A stretch of 64,000 nucleotides of DNA, from positions 1-64,000 of the forward strand of contig JBBPSI010000029.1 of the NCBI GenBank assembly GCA_038093515.1. Reading direction: 5' to 3'. Both the position numbers and the translations under genes were made by a program. Below, one piece after another: positions 1-12,319 of this stretch. Position 1 is the stretch's first letter, and each line of letters opens with the position of its first letter. Under the pieces are notes generated by a model that saw only the letters and a program-made list of their open reading frames with translations, was not told the DNA's origin and did no database searches. Source of the DNA: Butyriboletus loyo. Its lineage: Eukaryota; Basidiomycota; Agaricomycetes; Boletales; Boletaceae.

Positions 1-28
1 ACACTAACGGCACTTCACTTCACCGCTC

Positions 29-110
29 CGTTCCAGACCAGCAAAAAATGTAATCGCAAAGACATTGAGTGGCCCTGCAGGGAGCAGCGAAAACCTATAA
101 AGACAGCCCG
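29..110 (+). promoter_or_regulatory. Hydrophobin 1 core promoter block
   Basis: This block lies just upstream of the first hydrophobin. It holds a CGTTCCAGACCAGCA element at 29-43, the perfect 10-bp palindrome CCCTGCAGGG at 73-82 and a TATAAA box at 96-101, 82 nt upstream of the ATG. The same three elements recur in the same order before the second hydrophobin at 31728-31832. Such conservation in non-coding DNA suggests a functional promoter, or a recent duplication. The binding factor is unknown. Confidence 0.6.
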
Positions 111-182
111 GTGTGTCTGATATTGTCCATCACAATCAGTCTCTGCATTCTATCCTCTCCCAGTTCATTTTCTACTATCAAA

Positions 183-612
183 ATGTTTGCTCGTATCTTT
201 GCTGTTGCCTCCCTCGCTGCGTTTGTCATGGCTGACTCTACATGCAACAGTGGGTCGCTCAACTGCTGCAACAGCGTCCAGCAGGTGTGTTTCTAGGTAG
301 ACCACCCGTCCGTACTGTCTAACATTGGTTTGTTTGTAGGCTAGCACTGTCAACAGCATTATGCAGGTGTTTGGGTTGGGCAATGTTCTGGGTGGTGTGA
401 CTGGTCAAGTTGGCCTCCAATGCAGCCCCATCACGGCGATTGGGACTGGCGCTGGTGCACAGTGCACGCAACAGACTGCTTGCTGTGAAGGTAACACATA
501 CGTGAGTTTTTTCAGATTGTTTTTTAATTCGTTTTAGGATGTGAGTGCTAATGGATGGTTACAGAACGGGTTGATCAACGTTGGGTGCTCGCCTATCAGT
601 GCCAATGCTTAA
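183..612 (+). CDS. Class I hydrophobin (copy 1)
   Basis: A small secreted amphipathic protein that self-assembles at air-water or cell-wall surfaces. Three exons (183-284, 340-501, 565-612), split by two GT-AG introns, give 103 residues. A signal peptide ([17 protein letters not shown]) is followed by eight cysteines spaced C-X6-CC-X32-C-X13-C-X5-CC-X12-C, the class I pattern. The ATG is the first after the TATA box and has AAA before it. Introns fall at the same positions as in the paralogue at 31925-32385, which has a longer first inter-cysteine loop (37 residues) and a short extra segment after the signal peptide. The family assignment is secure; the tissue or stage where it acts cannot be read from the sequence. 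Confidence 0.93.
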
Positions 613-1258
613 GTGTGAGGCTGAGGGTCGAAAGACTGGTGTTCCCAAAATCAGTTTACTGGGGTTATATTGCTATATCGTTGATTTTCGGAGCTATTCT
701 AATATACTCGTTTATGATATTTCGATTGATTGTGAACGTTTACGAGTGCCATGCGCGCCAGGTTGGTGTCCAAGCCCCAGTAATCCCCGATTTGTCAGGT
801 GCTGCCTGCAACCCCATTTTCGCCTTGAGAATGATTGATACTTCCATCACTGGTAAGTTGCCAGGAGAGTCATCATGTTCATATGATTGTCCGGTGTGCC
901 CAATATTATGCCGCGTCCGCTATATTAATGGTCAGTACTTCAGTCTTGTGGGCTGGGGGGTGTCGTATGGACGCTGGCAACGGCCCAAGCAAAGGACATC
1001 CTGGTCTTCTCATTGACCATAGCCAGCCCCCATGATCATACGTAGACCTATCATTTGAAGAGCTGTAGGGCGAGGAAGCTGTTGACCACCGAGCACATCG
1101 ACATATACATATAGGATACTCTGGCTAGCCTATACAAGAATGCAATGAGACAAAGAGCCCAAGAGAACGCAAAGCCATCCTGGTATTCACTCAACACCGC
1201 CCAACCGTCTGATCTATGGTGTGCAACGTAAAACCAGTCCATCAAGTGCGTCGCTGCT
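613..1258. other. Intergenic, hydrophobin 1 to thiolase 3' ends
   Basis: Two convergent genes share this 646-bp spacer. It is AT-leaning just after the hydrophobin stop. I see no convincing gene; the open frames here lack splice-consistent extensions or recognisable domains. Confidence 0.5.
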
Positions 1259-2956
<1,698 letters not shown>

Positions 2957-3184
2957 TGTCGAACTCGTTGGATGGTGAAACCCGGACTCGATGACCAGCC
3001 GGTGCCGGTATACTAGCGTACACGGGACCACCCACGCTTGCGCATGTACCCGATCGATGTTTCAAGCTAGAGTTAACCTGAAACCAACCATTCATATAGA
3101 ACAAGGATTTTATCCAAGCGTTAACTACACAAGGTGCTACATTCAGAGGTTCGCCATTAGCCAAAAGCTTCAAGGTTTCAGCTG

Positions 3185-5164
3185 TCAAACCTCGACCAGT
3201 TTCAGTGCCTCCCTCTGGAAACCCGGATATCCACGCTCAATCTCTGCAGTAATCTCCTGCTTATATGTCACGAGTCCTCCGACGTAATTGTATGCTTCAC
3301 GTTTCTTTCCTGGGATGTTGGCGCCCATATACCAGCTGTCCACTTCCGGAATGAACGTGGCAGCACACGTTTCATCGACATGGTGCTTGAACGTCAGCGC
3401 AGCATGGGTTGTCGGCGTAAACTTGGTTATATGGTGCTCGCGCAGGTATGTAATCGTTTGGACGATCCATGCTCCTTGAACCTGCGCACAGATTGGTCCA
3501 TTGCAGAACGCAGTCGGTCCATGTGGACCGTACGTGAAGAACAGATTCGGAAAGTTATCGATCGCCAGGCCGAGACTGCAAATATTTGGATACAGATGGG
3601 TGAACCCAAGGTTGCAAATCGATGGCACTTGGCGCTTACTAGGTCATCACGCCGTCCTTCCAGTGATCTTGAATAGTTTCACCGTTCAAGCCGCGGAGAT
3701 CAATGTCGTTGAACCCGCCCACGTAACAATCGAATCCTATCCATTGCAGCGTTCCAGTCAGCGGGTCACCACTATTCAACGATGCGTACCTGTCGCGATG
3801 ACGAGTACATCAAGCTCGTACTCCTTATTGGCCGTTTTGACCCCATTCTCGCGTATCTCTACGATTGGTGCTGCATTGAGATCAACGAGGTCGACATTAT
3901 CTTGGTTGAATATCTCGTAGTAACTTTGTTCTAGTGAGTGGCGTTTACATCCTATAGGATGGGGTGCTACCGCGGGGGCCAACATGTCACGTTTTTGTGG
4001 ATCCTTGACGCGTTCGCTGACTTTTTTTCTCCAGAACACATAGGCCATATCGTTGCTAGCTCTGTTGGAAGAGACGTCCTGGTAATTGCTCACTATGATC
4101 AGGTTAGAAATGCTAATAGTGACTGTCTATGAGGCAGAGGGACGCACACACAAAGTTGAACCCGCCCAAGTCCCACAATCTCTCGAAAGTCGCTTCTCGC
4201 TCTTCTTCGGTGGCATCAGACATTTGTCGCGGAATAAACTCAAGCGGAAACCCAGAATACGTCGTATGCAACTTCTTATACAGTTCCTCGTACACGGGTT
4301 TGAAATGATCTTGAACCTGCCTCGCCATACCATATTGCTGCATCGGCAATGCCACGTTAGGGGTCCGTTGGAAGACGGTCAGATGGGCTACCTGTTTCGG
4401 GTAGAAATCAATGAACCTCCCTCGGTGTCCTTATTGTATGATACAGAATCGCATGGGCGCACCTGTGGACCGATTTCTTGAATGACTTGGACGCCACTCG
4501 CGCCGGTACCGATGACGCCAACCCGCTTTCCGGCTGTCTCGATACCTTCTTTTGGCCACCGGCTTGTGTGACAGCATGGCCCTTTGAATGTGTCGCGTCC
4601 TTTGATGTTGGGTGTGTAGGGCTTGGATGCGAAGCCCTGGATGATCCTGGCATTGGTCAGGTCGGACGAGAATGTTCGACTTTCTCACCGTGCAGAGGAT
4701 GAGATAACGTGCCGAGGCCTTGTACAAGCCCTCCTTACCCTCGGCGGTGACATGCCAGAGATGTGAGTGATCATCCCAATGGGCTTGCTTGACTACCGTG
4801 TCAAAGCGACAGTGTTTGCGCAGATCTAGCTTATCCCCTGCGTATGCGAAATATCTAAATGGAAAATGAACACGTCGGGTTGAAATACACCAAACGGCGC
4901 ACGATGTACGTACGCTTGCAACTCCTTCCATCCAGGGTATTTTTCTGACCACGTCCAGTCCTTCCACAGTTCGGGGAGCGCTAGCTCGTAGAGTGGAATA
5001 GGACTGTCTACGCGTGCGCCAGGGTATGTGTTCCAGCACCAGGTTCCTCCCAAGTCTGAACCTGCTTCGATCACTGTGCAACGCAGACCGAGCTGGCGCA
5101 AGTGAATAAGCTGATGGATGCCACTAAAGCCTGCACCGACGATGATGGCGTCATGCTGTTCCAT
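3185..5164 (-). CDS. Baeyer-Villiger monooxygenase A (FAD/NADPH)
   Basis: A flavin monooxygenase that inserts one oxygen next to a carbonyl, turning ketones into esters or lactones; the substrate is unknown. Six inferred introns leave about 530 residues. The FAD-binding GAGFSG motif is near residue 12, followed by GGTWCWNTYPGARVD, which fits the [AG]GxWxxxx[FY]P[GM]xxxD BVMO signature. The fingerprint FKGPCCHTSRWP matches FxGxxxHxxxWP. The NADPH motif is VIGTGASG, and HPIGCKR probably carries the catalytic arginine. The protein ends EALKLVEV. The start at 5164 (MEQHDAII) aligns with the other copies. It is almost identical to copy B 3.8 kb away; similarity extends about 40 bp upstream of the start codons. 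Compared with copies C and D it has C and T in place of Y and R in [11 protein letters not shown]. Confidence 0.9.
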
Positions 5165-5464
5165 GGTTCGATTCTGGGGATACGGTGTATTCAGTATGTC
5201 GTATTACTTGGCTAAGGACAAGAAGTATCGCTGATGGTAAGCTGACTGATGCTATGCGATGAGTCGTACAACGTACCTCAGCCTGACCGCGGAAAGAGCG
5301 AGCTAGAGAGAGTAAGAGGCTATGTGTGCTGCTGGAGTCTACGGAGTTATAGTTCCCCTCTTATCGTTCAGGGCCATTATCGGCTACCGAGTCATGGAAA
5401 GTAGGCCAGCCGCATCAGCATTCTGAGAAGCGCGTTAGAATGGGCTTGCTCGTTTTCTTTGTTT

Positions 5465-5590
5465 AGTACGACCCTTCATTTCCTTTTTGCTTGACATCCT
5501 CCAATCACAACTCTCAAATCCCCTGTAGCAGAGTGGTGAAGCAATAACGTTAGACATCGTCTTTGCAGATAGGTTCATATCCGTGCTTCC
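5465..5590 (+). repeat. tRNA-like (SINE-type) repeat, copy 1
   Basis: It contains an RNA polymerase III A-box match, TAGCAGAGTGG at 5526-5536, and a B-box-like GGTTCATATCC at 5572-5582. A related copy lies at 30790-30905, with a shared stretch beginning CCAATCA.AACTCTCAAAT. No complete cloverleaf is evident, so this is not a functional tRNA. A decayed tRNA-derived element is the best explanation. Confidence 0.4.
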
Positions 5591-5702
5591 TTTACGTTGA
5601 TGGACCTCGAACACTCCTCCTGATGCCAAAAGTTGTTTCCCAGCACACAGTTTCCATTCACACAGCTTGCTTCATTGTGTAACAAGTTGGGTGATGTCAA
5701 GA

Positions 5703-5747
5703 TACCCAAAAGTGGACATGTCGCGGGAGTAGTGGCCACTTTTGGTA
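5703..5747. repeat. Inverted repeat (hairpin)
   Basis: CCAAAAGTGG at 5706-5715 is mirrored by CCACTTTTGG at 5736-5745, with the match extending one or two bases outwards. The 20-nt loop could allow a stem of 10 to 12 bp. Function unknown: terminator, binding-site pair or transposon relic. Confidence 0.45.
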
Positions 5748-5824
5748 ACATCTATATGCTGGTTACATAATCCCAAAATTGCGCTCGCTCTAGATATTCA
5801 AGCAACTGACTTGCCGGGGGCGAG

Positions 5825-5864
5825 GTTCAAGGGTATACTAAACGACACTAGATATCCCTTGAAC
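5825..5864. repeat. Inverted repeat (hairpin)
   Basis: GTTCAAGGG at 5825-5833 pairs with CCCTTGAAC at 5856-5864; flanking bases extend the stem imperfectly. It lies 78 bp from the previous inverted repeat in the same gene-free stretch. Confidence 0.45.
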
Positions 5865-6991
5865 ATGTAAGTAGTATACTGTAATCATGGGAAATTTTCA
5901 ATAGCCATGCAGGGACGTGGTGGGAAGGGGAAGCAAGGAAGCAAGTTTAGTACGTGAACGGAAGCAGTGCACTCAAAACCACTATTTTTCGTCAGCGGCA
6001 GTCTCTCACACAGGTCCATCAATGCACAGCAAGTGCGCACAGACTTTACGTTCCAAATAACTACCCAAACCATACAGGGCACTCGCACTCCACCTCACCG
6101 CCAAGACTACCATCATAGACGCGACTTGGATGTGATACAATCACTATGAAATGGACTCTTCTACTTTTATTCAAATGATCCTCGAGGCCCCGTTACATCC
6201 GCTCGAAAAATTGCACGCCCAATGCCGAACAGGTCCTGGGCTTCCTCGCGACTTGTAACTCACCGAAAATGACAGAACAAACGCTCTGCGAGCATGTCTG
6301 GTAGTCTTCCTCGTCACTCGTTTCGCAATCATGCCATTTTCAACTCCAGGCTTCTATTACCATCCTAAACGAGCGTGGCAGCATGAGTAATCAATTAATC
6401 ACTGCTGGCACAGGCAGCGAAAAGACCTTGCGTCTGCTCGTCCCGGTCTTGCTCCGCCTGAATTCAAAAGGTAGCTCGAGAGGAAGGTATCCTCATAGAA
6501 AACATCTTAGAAGCCCCTATCATGTATTCTATGACCAGCAGTGTGCATGGTCCCTGTGCGATTCATGTCTCAGCAGCCTTGCCTTCAATTCTAGGTCAGC
6601 GATTACGCATTACCGGCGAGTTTGCAATATCGTTTGATTTCAATCAGCCGAAATATACTGGCTAACTCTTTTCTAGGCTCGAGCTGATTACGTCCATCTT
6701 GTGTTCCGGACACGGTCAAGTATCAGCAAGAATTTTCAACAAATCGAGTTTTCTCCAAGATCTAGGTGCGAATAAATGATATGTATATACTCTCTGTTAT
6801 CTCCCTCGCTTCTCTAAAGTATCAACGAAACCACCGCCATTTTCAGATCGCTCTCTAGATAATAAATGCAAAGTTCAGTCATCGGTCCACAAAGTCGAAA
6901 TTCATATACAACAGGGATCACAGCAAGCTTGGCTATGCAGGATACTAGATTCAAAGGTCCGCAGACGAACATAAAAAAAAACGATCGACAG

Positions 6992-8968
6992 TCAAACCTC
7001 GACCAGGTTCAGTGCTTCCCTCTGAAAACCCGGATATCCACGCTCGATCTCTGCCATAATCTCTTGCTTGTATGACATGACTCCTCCGACGTAATTGTAT
7101 GCTTCGCGTTTCTTTCCTGGGATGTTGGTGCCCATATACCAGCTGTCCACCTCTGAAAGCATCGTGGCAGCACACATTTTATCGACATGGTGCTTGAACG
7201 TCAGCGCAGCATGGGTCGTCGGCGTAAACTTGGTGATGTGGTGCTTGCGTAGGTACGCAATCGTTTGGATGATCCATGCTCCTTGAATCTGCAAACAGGT
7301 CGGTCCATTGCAGGACGCAGTCGGTCCATGTGGACCGTACATGAAAAACAGATTCGGAAAGTTGTCGATCGCCAGGCCGAGACTGCAAATATTTGGGTGA
7401 ACCCAAGGTTGCAAATCGACGGCACTTGATACTTACTAGGTCATCACGCCGTCCTTCCAGTGATCTTGAATAGTTTCACCGTTCAACCCACGGAGATCGA
7501 TGTCGTTGAACCCGCCCACGTAACAATCGAATCCTATCCATTGCAGCGTTCCAGTCAGCGGGTCATCACAATTCAACGATGCGTACCTGTCGCAATGACG
7601 AGTACATCAAGCTCGTACTCCTTATTGGCCGTTTTGACCCCATTCTCGCGTATCTCTACAATTGGTGCTGCATTGAGATCAACGAGGTCGACATTATCTT
7701 GGTTGAATATCTCGTAGTAACTTTGTTCCAGTGAGTGGCGTTTACATCCTATAGGGTGGGGTGCTACCGCGGGGGCCAACATTTCACGTTTTTGTGGATC
7801 CTTGACGCGTTCGCTGACTTTTTTTCTCCAGAACACATAGGCCATATCGTTGCTGGCTCTGTTGGAGGAGACATCCCGGTAATTGCTCACTATGATCAGG
7901 TTAGAAATGCTGATAGTGAACGACTGTCTACGAGGCAGAGGGACGCACACACAAAGTTGAACCCGCCCAAGTCCCACAATCTCTCGAGGGTCGCTTCTCG
8001 CTCTTCTTCGGTGGCATCAGACATCCGTCGCGGAATAAACTCAAACGGAAACCCAGAATACGTCGTATGCAACTTCTTATATAGTTCCTCGTACGCGGGT
8101 TTGAAATGGTCTTGCACCTGCCTCGTCATACCATACTGTCGCATCGGTAGCGCCAGGTTCGGGGTCCGTTGGAAGACGGTCAGATGGGCTACCTGTTTCG
8201 GGTGGAAATCAATGAACCTTCCTCGGTGTCCTTGTTATGGACTCAGACGATGCACACCTGTGGACCGATTTCTTGAATGACTTGGACGCCACTCGCGCCG
8301 GTACCGATGACGCCAACCCGCTTTCCGGCTGTCTCAATACCTTCTTTTGGCCACCGGCTTGTGTGACAGCATGGCCCTTTGAATGTGTCGCGTCCTTTGA
8401 TGTCGGGTATATAGGGCTTGGATGCGAAGCCCTGGATGATCCTAGCATTGGTCAGGTCGGACGAGAATGTTCGACGTTCTCACCATACAGAGGATGAGAT
8501 GACGTGCCGAGGCCTTGTACAAGCCCCCCTTGCCCTCGGCGGTGACATGCCAGAGATGTGAGTGATCATCCCAATGGGCTTGCTTGACTACCGTGTCAAA
8601 GCGACAGTGTTTGCGCAGATCTAGCTTATCCCCTACGTATCCGAAATATCTGAATGGCAAATGAACACGTCGAGTTGAAATACACCAAACGGCGCACGAC
8701 GTACGTACGCTTGCAACTCCTTCCATCCGGGAAATTTTTCTGACCACGTCCAGTCTTTCCACAATTCGGGCAGCGCTAGCTCGTAGAGTGGGATAAGACT
8801 GTCTGCGCGCGCGCCGGGGTATGTATTCCAACACCAGGTTCCTCCCAAGTCTGAACTTGCTTCGATCACTGTGCAACGCAGACCGAGCTGGCGCAAGTGA
8901 ATAAGCTGATGGATGCCACTAAAGCCTGCACCGACGATGATGGCGTCGTGCTGTTCTCCTCGCATCAT
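6992..8968 (-). CDS. Baeyer-Villiger monooxygenase B (FAD/NADPH)
   Basis: A tandem paralogue of BVMO A with the same exon-intron layout and nearly the same sequence: FAD motif GAGFSG, GGTWCWNTYPGA, fingerprint FKGPCCHTSRWP, NADPH motif VIGTGASG, catalytic-type HPIGCKR and C-terminus EALNLVEV. The start is at 8968 (MMRGEQHDAII), with a second in-frame Met directly after; three extra residues relative to copy A come from a short insertion. One intron near 7390-7440 is shorter than in A because A carries about 11 extra bases there. No frameshift or premature stop was found in the exons I followed. High identity to A suggests recent duplication or gene conversion. Confidence 0.88.
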
Positions 8969-9710
8969 GCTTCGATTCTGAGGGTACGGTGTATTCGGTA
9001 CGTCCTAGTCCTATGAGCGGTCTTCTGAGTATGGGATAATCGCTAGATCACTTTCCCACTTCACGGCGTAACGTTGGGCGTTTATTAGTCTGCCTAGGAC
9101 CTGCTCCGTTTCTGTTTTGTTATCTCCACTGTTGGCAGTAACAGCACCTGTCAGCATCCCGTAACTCCGGATTCTGTCCGGATTACACCCATCCAGTCCG
9201 TGATTGTTCCGGACCCGGATTGCCACGGACCGACCGCCGGAAAAATGGCCAAACTTTGACAAACACTCCTTGGCAGGTACCACTTTACCGTTACCACTCC
9301 ATTTTCGTTACCATTATCATTTGAAACCTTTGACCTGGTATTAGTTAGGTCGTCCATTTTCAGGACTGAATCGCATGCACGGTCCTTGGCTTTCACATTC
9401 CCAGTGCAAGAAAATCCAATGTTCGCAAGCAAGGTTTCTACCGGCAGTCGGCGTTCAGGGATTGTCGCACTACGACGATTCGACCCGAGATTTGGGACTG
9501 AAGAACAGACGCGCGGTATACCGAACATTCGAAACCTATTCCTGTGGTGTTGCTGGGGAAATGAAAACAGCCATGGGGTATTTTTGAACACGTGAACGTA
9601 CGAGGCCCACCAAGTCAGGATATCTACCCACAATACACCCACCAGGATGTCCAATCTTATAGCTGACACTAGGCCTAGTGTAAGCCACATCTGCGTTCTG
9701 GACATCATCA
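8969..9710. other. Intergenic, BVMO B to helical protein gene
   Basis: Homology with the region upstream of BVMO A persists to about 9008 and then ends. The longest frame on the minus strand starts inside the last codons of the next gene and is probably its 3' untranslated region. I see no separate gene. Confidence 0.5.
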
Positions 9711-11255
9711 TCACATCATGTCCTCGATCGTAAATTGCTGCTGCTGCGGTTCTATAAACCGACCATTCTCTGTGACACTACTCTCGCTGTCACTTTGTGC
9801 AATCATGTCCAGCGTTTCCTGCAACGCTCCCGGATCACGCTGTACCAACAACCCATTCAACAACCCCCCAGACACCGTCAACCTCCCAAAGCTCAGTACG
9901 CTTTGGGCAAACTCCTGTGCGGTATGGTGAACCGCGAACGTCTCGCTCTTAGCGGCGAGTGTCCCGACAAAGAGGGAGACATCCAGAGAGGCGTTGGTGA
10001 GATCCATCGTACGTATGCGGAGTGCTTGTCCATGTGTCACGCTCTCCTGGAGCGTCGCCTCTTGCACATAGACTGTATCCCCAAGTATGTTGAGACGCTC
10101 AACTTCACTGTTGATTCGCTGTATGGCAGCCACGGCCCGCTGAATGCTTTGCTCGCACGCCCATACGTTTTGTGTGGCGCTTGCGACCGTTCGTTCGGCG
10201 TCTTCGATTTCCTCATTCAAATCAAAGAAATCGAAGACCTCCCCGATACCAAACGTGAGGAAATTACGTACGACCTGGTGAACAGAGTCCACGTCGGTCG
10301 TCCGTCACAAACGACATAGAACCGTACCCGGGCTGATTCCATACTGTCACGTTTCCTCTCCGCAGATCGAATGGTTTCTCTGGCTTGTTGAACATGTATT
10401 TCGGCTGTTGCCTTTTGCCCACTGCAATTGGATGGCGATTTAGCGCTGTGTTAGAGTGAGTCGAGAATGCCTCGCACGTACTGCCAAGATTCGCGTTGAT
10501 TTTCTACACCCTTTCGCAACGTCTCTGAAATTTGCACGACATTCCGAAGTTTGTCGATGTACTCTCGTGTCGAAGTAATCTCAAACGTAAAGTCCGTTGT
10601 GAGCTACATTTGGGAAGGAGGGAAGGGGACGTGCACATGTGTCAACAAATTTAATCGTGCGTAGAGCTGGGAGCAGTCCAGCATACCTCGGTGAATTTTT
10701 GTGTCAAGTTCCTCGCTTTCTCGCTCAGCGATCGAAAGTGATCAAACACGACTCGACTTTGTGATTTACATGCGTTCACGAGGGGCATGCGAGCTTGGAT
10801 CGCTCCAAAGGCCGACGTAGGATCACGGTATGTCATCAAAGCATACGTATTTTGATCTTGCGTGACTTGGTGGAGTGATTCGATACTGTTGACGAGTACG
10901 AGGAGGGCATCCATCGCAGGGGCGGCGTCCTGCCTCAGAAGGGACTCGGCCTCAGATTGCAACGCGGTCAGAAGCGACTCGAGGGATATACAACGCGCCG
11001 TTGCGTCCTCGATGTCTTGCTGCATCGTGGCGGCTTCCGAGACGAGCACATCGATCTGAGGCTAAGGAATAAGAGATGAGCCTCCCCTTCGGTTCCAGCG
11101 TCTCGGTTGACCTACGTCTTCTACCGGGGCAGGCTGTACAGCTAACAGACAAAGACCGGTTTGAAGCAATCTAAATGTCCAGCAAGGTAATACTCACGTT
11201 GCAGAAACTCTTGCAAAATTTTATCGAGCAAGGCGCCAAGTTCGGCAAGAAACAT
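9711..11255 (-). CDS. Long helical coiled-coil protein, unknown function (412 aa)
   Basis: Six exons (11255-11198, 11141-11116, 11061-10687, 10603-10482, 10421-10328, 10274-9711) sum to 1239 nt and stay in phase, giving 412 residues. No signal peptide is obvious. The protein is almost wholly alpha-helical: heptad-like stretches of Glu, Gln, Arg and Ala surround a short hydrophobic patch (FLTFGIGEVFDFF near residue 235), and a glutamine run lies near the C-terminus. This helix-hydrophobic-helix layout recalls alpha-helical pore-forming proteins of the ClyA/Xax type, but I recognise no diagnostic motif. It may equally be a structural or signalling scaffold. It is divergent to the larger gene at 12320-15336, which has similar composition. 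Confidence 0.75.
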
Positions 11256-12319
11256 TGCGTGAACAATGGTGAAAAAGAAGGATCAGGTAGACTGGTCGTT
11301 GGTGGTCCGCTAAAGATTCAAGGACGGATCGACGTAGAGGGAACTTGAGGTCGACGTCTAAACCCTGTTGGGTTAAGTAGGTTGGGATTGCGCTCTCGAT
11401 GGTGCACAGGCACGGGGCATCAAGATGGTCCAGGCTGCGAATACCCCATACCCTAATCAAGCAAGAACATTGTGCTTATCGAGAAATTATCACAGGAAGC
11501 GATACCGTGCATGAGATGTCTTTCTGTTCTCAACGGTCGTATGGCAGATACATCGGTCCACGATCTCACTGGTCAGTCAGTGGTCAAAGAGTGGAACATA
11601 CCTGATTGCTGAACGTTGAACCTCGACCCTTCACGACTCAAACCAGGTAACAGCACCCTTGAAGACCACAGCAACGTGTGTTCACGGCGATGTTGGAATA
11701 GAAGCCATGAGGAAAGGGTCCTTGATGTCCCTATGAATTCGGCACTTACCCGGATCTGCGTCGTGATTAGTGGAATGTATTAGAAGATGTGTATGACGAG
11801 GAGGACAGGAGAAGGCGTAAAGAACGCCGTTGATGACCGCAAGGCATAGCACAATTCTCGATCAACTCGTGTACTTTTCGTTACCTTTTGAAATGCGATC
11901 TCTTTCGCTTCGTGGAAAATACTGATTCAGGAAGGTACTAGGGAATGGAAGCAGGCTCTGTAAGCGCTCCTTCTCCAAACAGACCTGTGGTCCTTAATCG
12001 ATAATCATTGGAAATGGTTGGCCGCCAGACCTTCGTACAAAAGGTTCACCCACAACGCATCGCTCAGCCAACCAGCCTCGTAGTATACGTTTCCGTGAAT
12101 CTTTCTCGTCATGTCATCCAGGGAGTTGGTCCAAGTACGCGATGCGGTCGCACAGATATCCAGAGGCAAAGATGTGAACGAGGACAGCTGGATGGTGTGC
12201 GTACCTTCATTCGCGGTCGTGTCACAACGTTCTGACTGTTTCAAAGCATGTGGTGTAATACGAATTGGGGAGACCTCCTCCAGCCTGCTCCACTCTCCAT
12301 CGCCCTCCTTGGTTCACTG
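11256..12319. other. Divergent intergenic region between the helical genes
   Basis: About 1.06 kb separates two divergently transcribed, compositionally similar genes and probably holds both promoters. A minus-strand frame ending at 12005 looks weakly coding over about 60 codons but has no partner exon that I can find. A plus-strand frame starting at 12111 could be a first exon of the next gene, but I could not connect it. Confidence 0.4.

Larger units (their letters stand above)
5165..6991. other. Intergenic between BVMO A and B
   Basis: This 1.8-kb stretch separates the two tandem BVMOs. It holds a tRNA-like repeat at 5465-5590 and two short inverted repeats at 5703-5747 and 5825-5864. The remaining open frames are short and show no domain or splice-consistent structure, so I call no gene. 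Confidence 0.5.

Noticed and set aside
9151..9714. A 187-codon hydrophobic minus-strand frame
   Set aside because: It starts inside the last codons of the helical gene and runs into its 3' flank; no splice or domain support.
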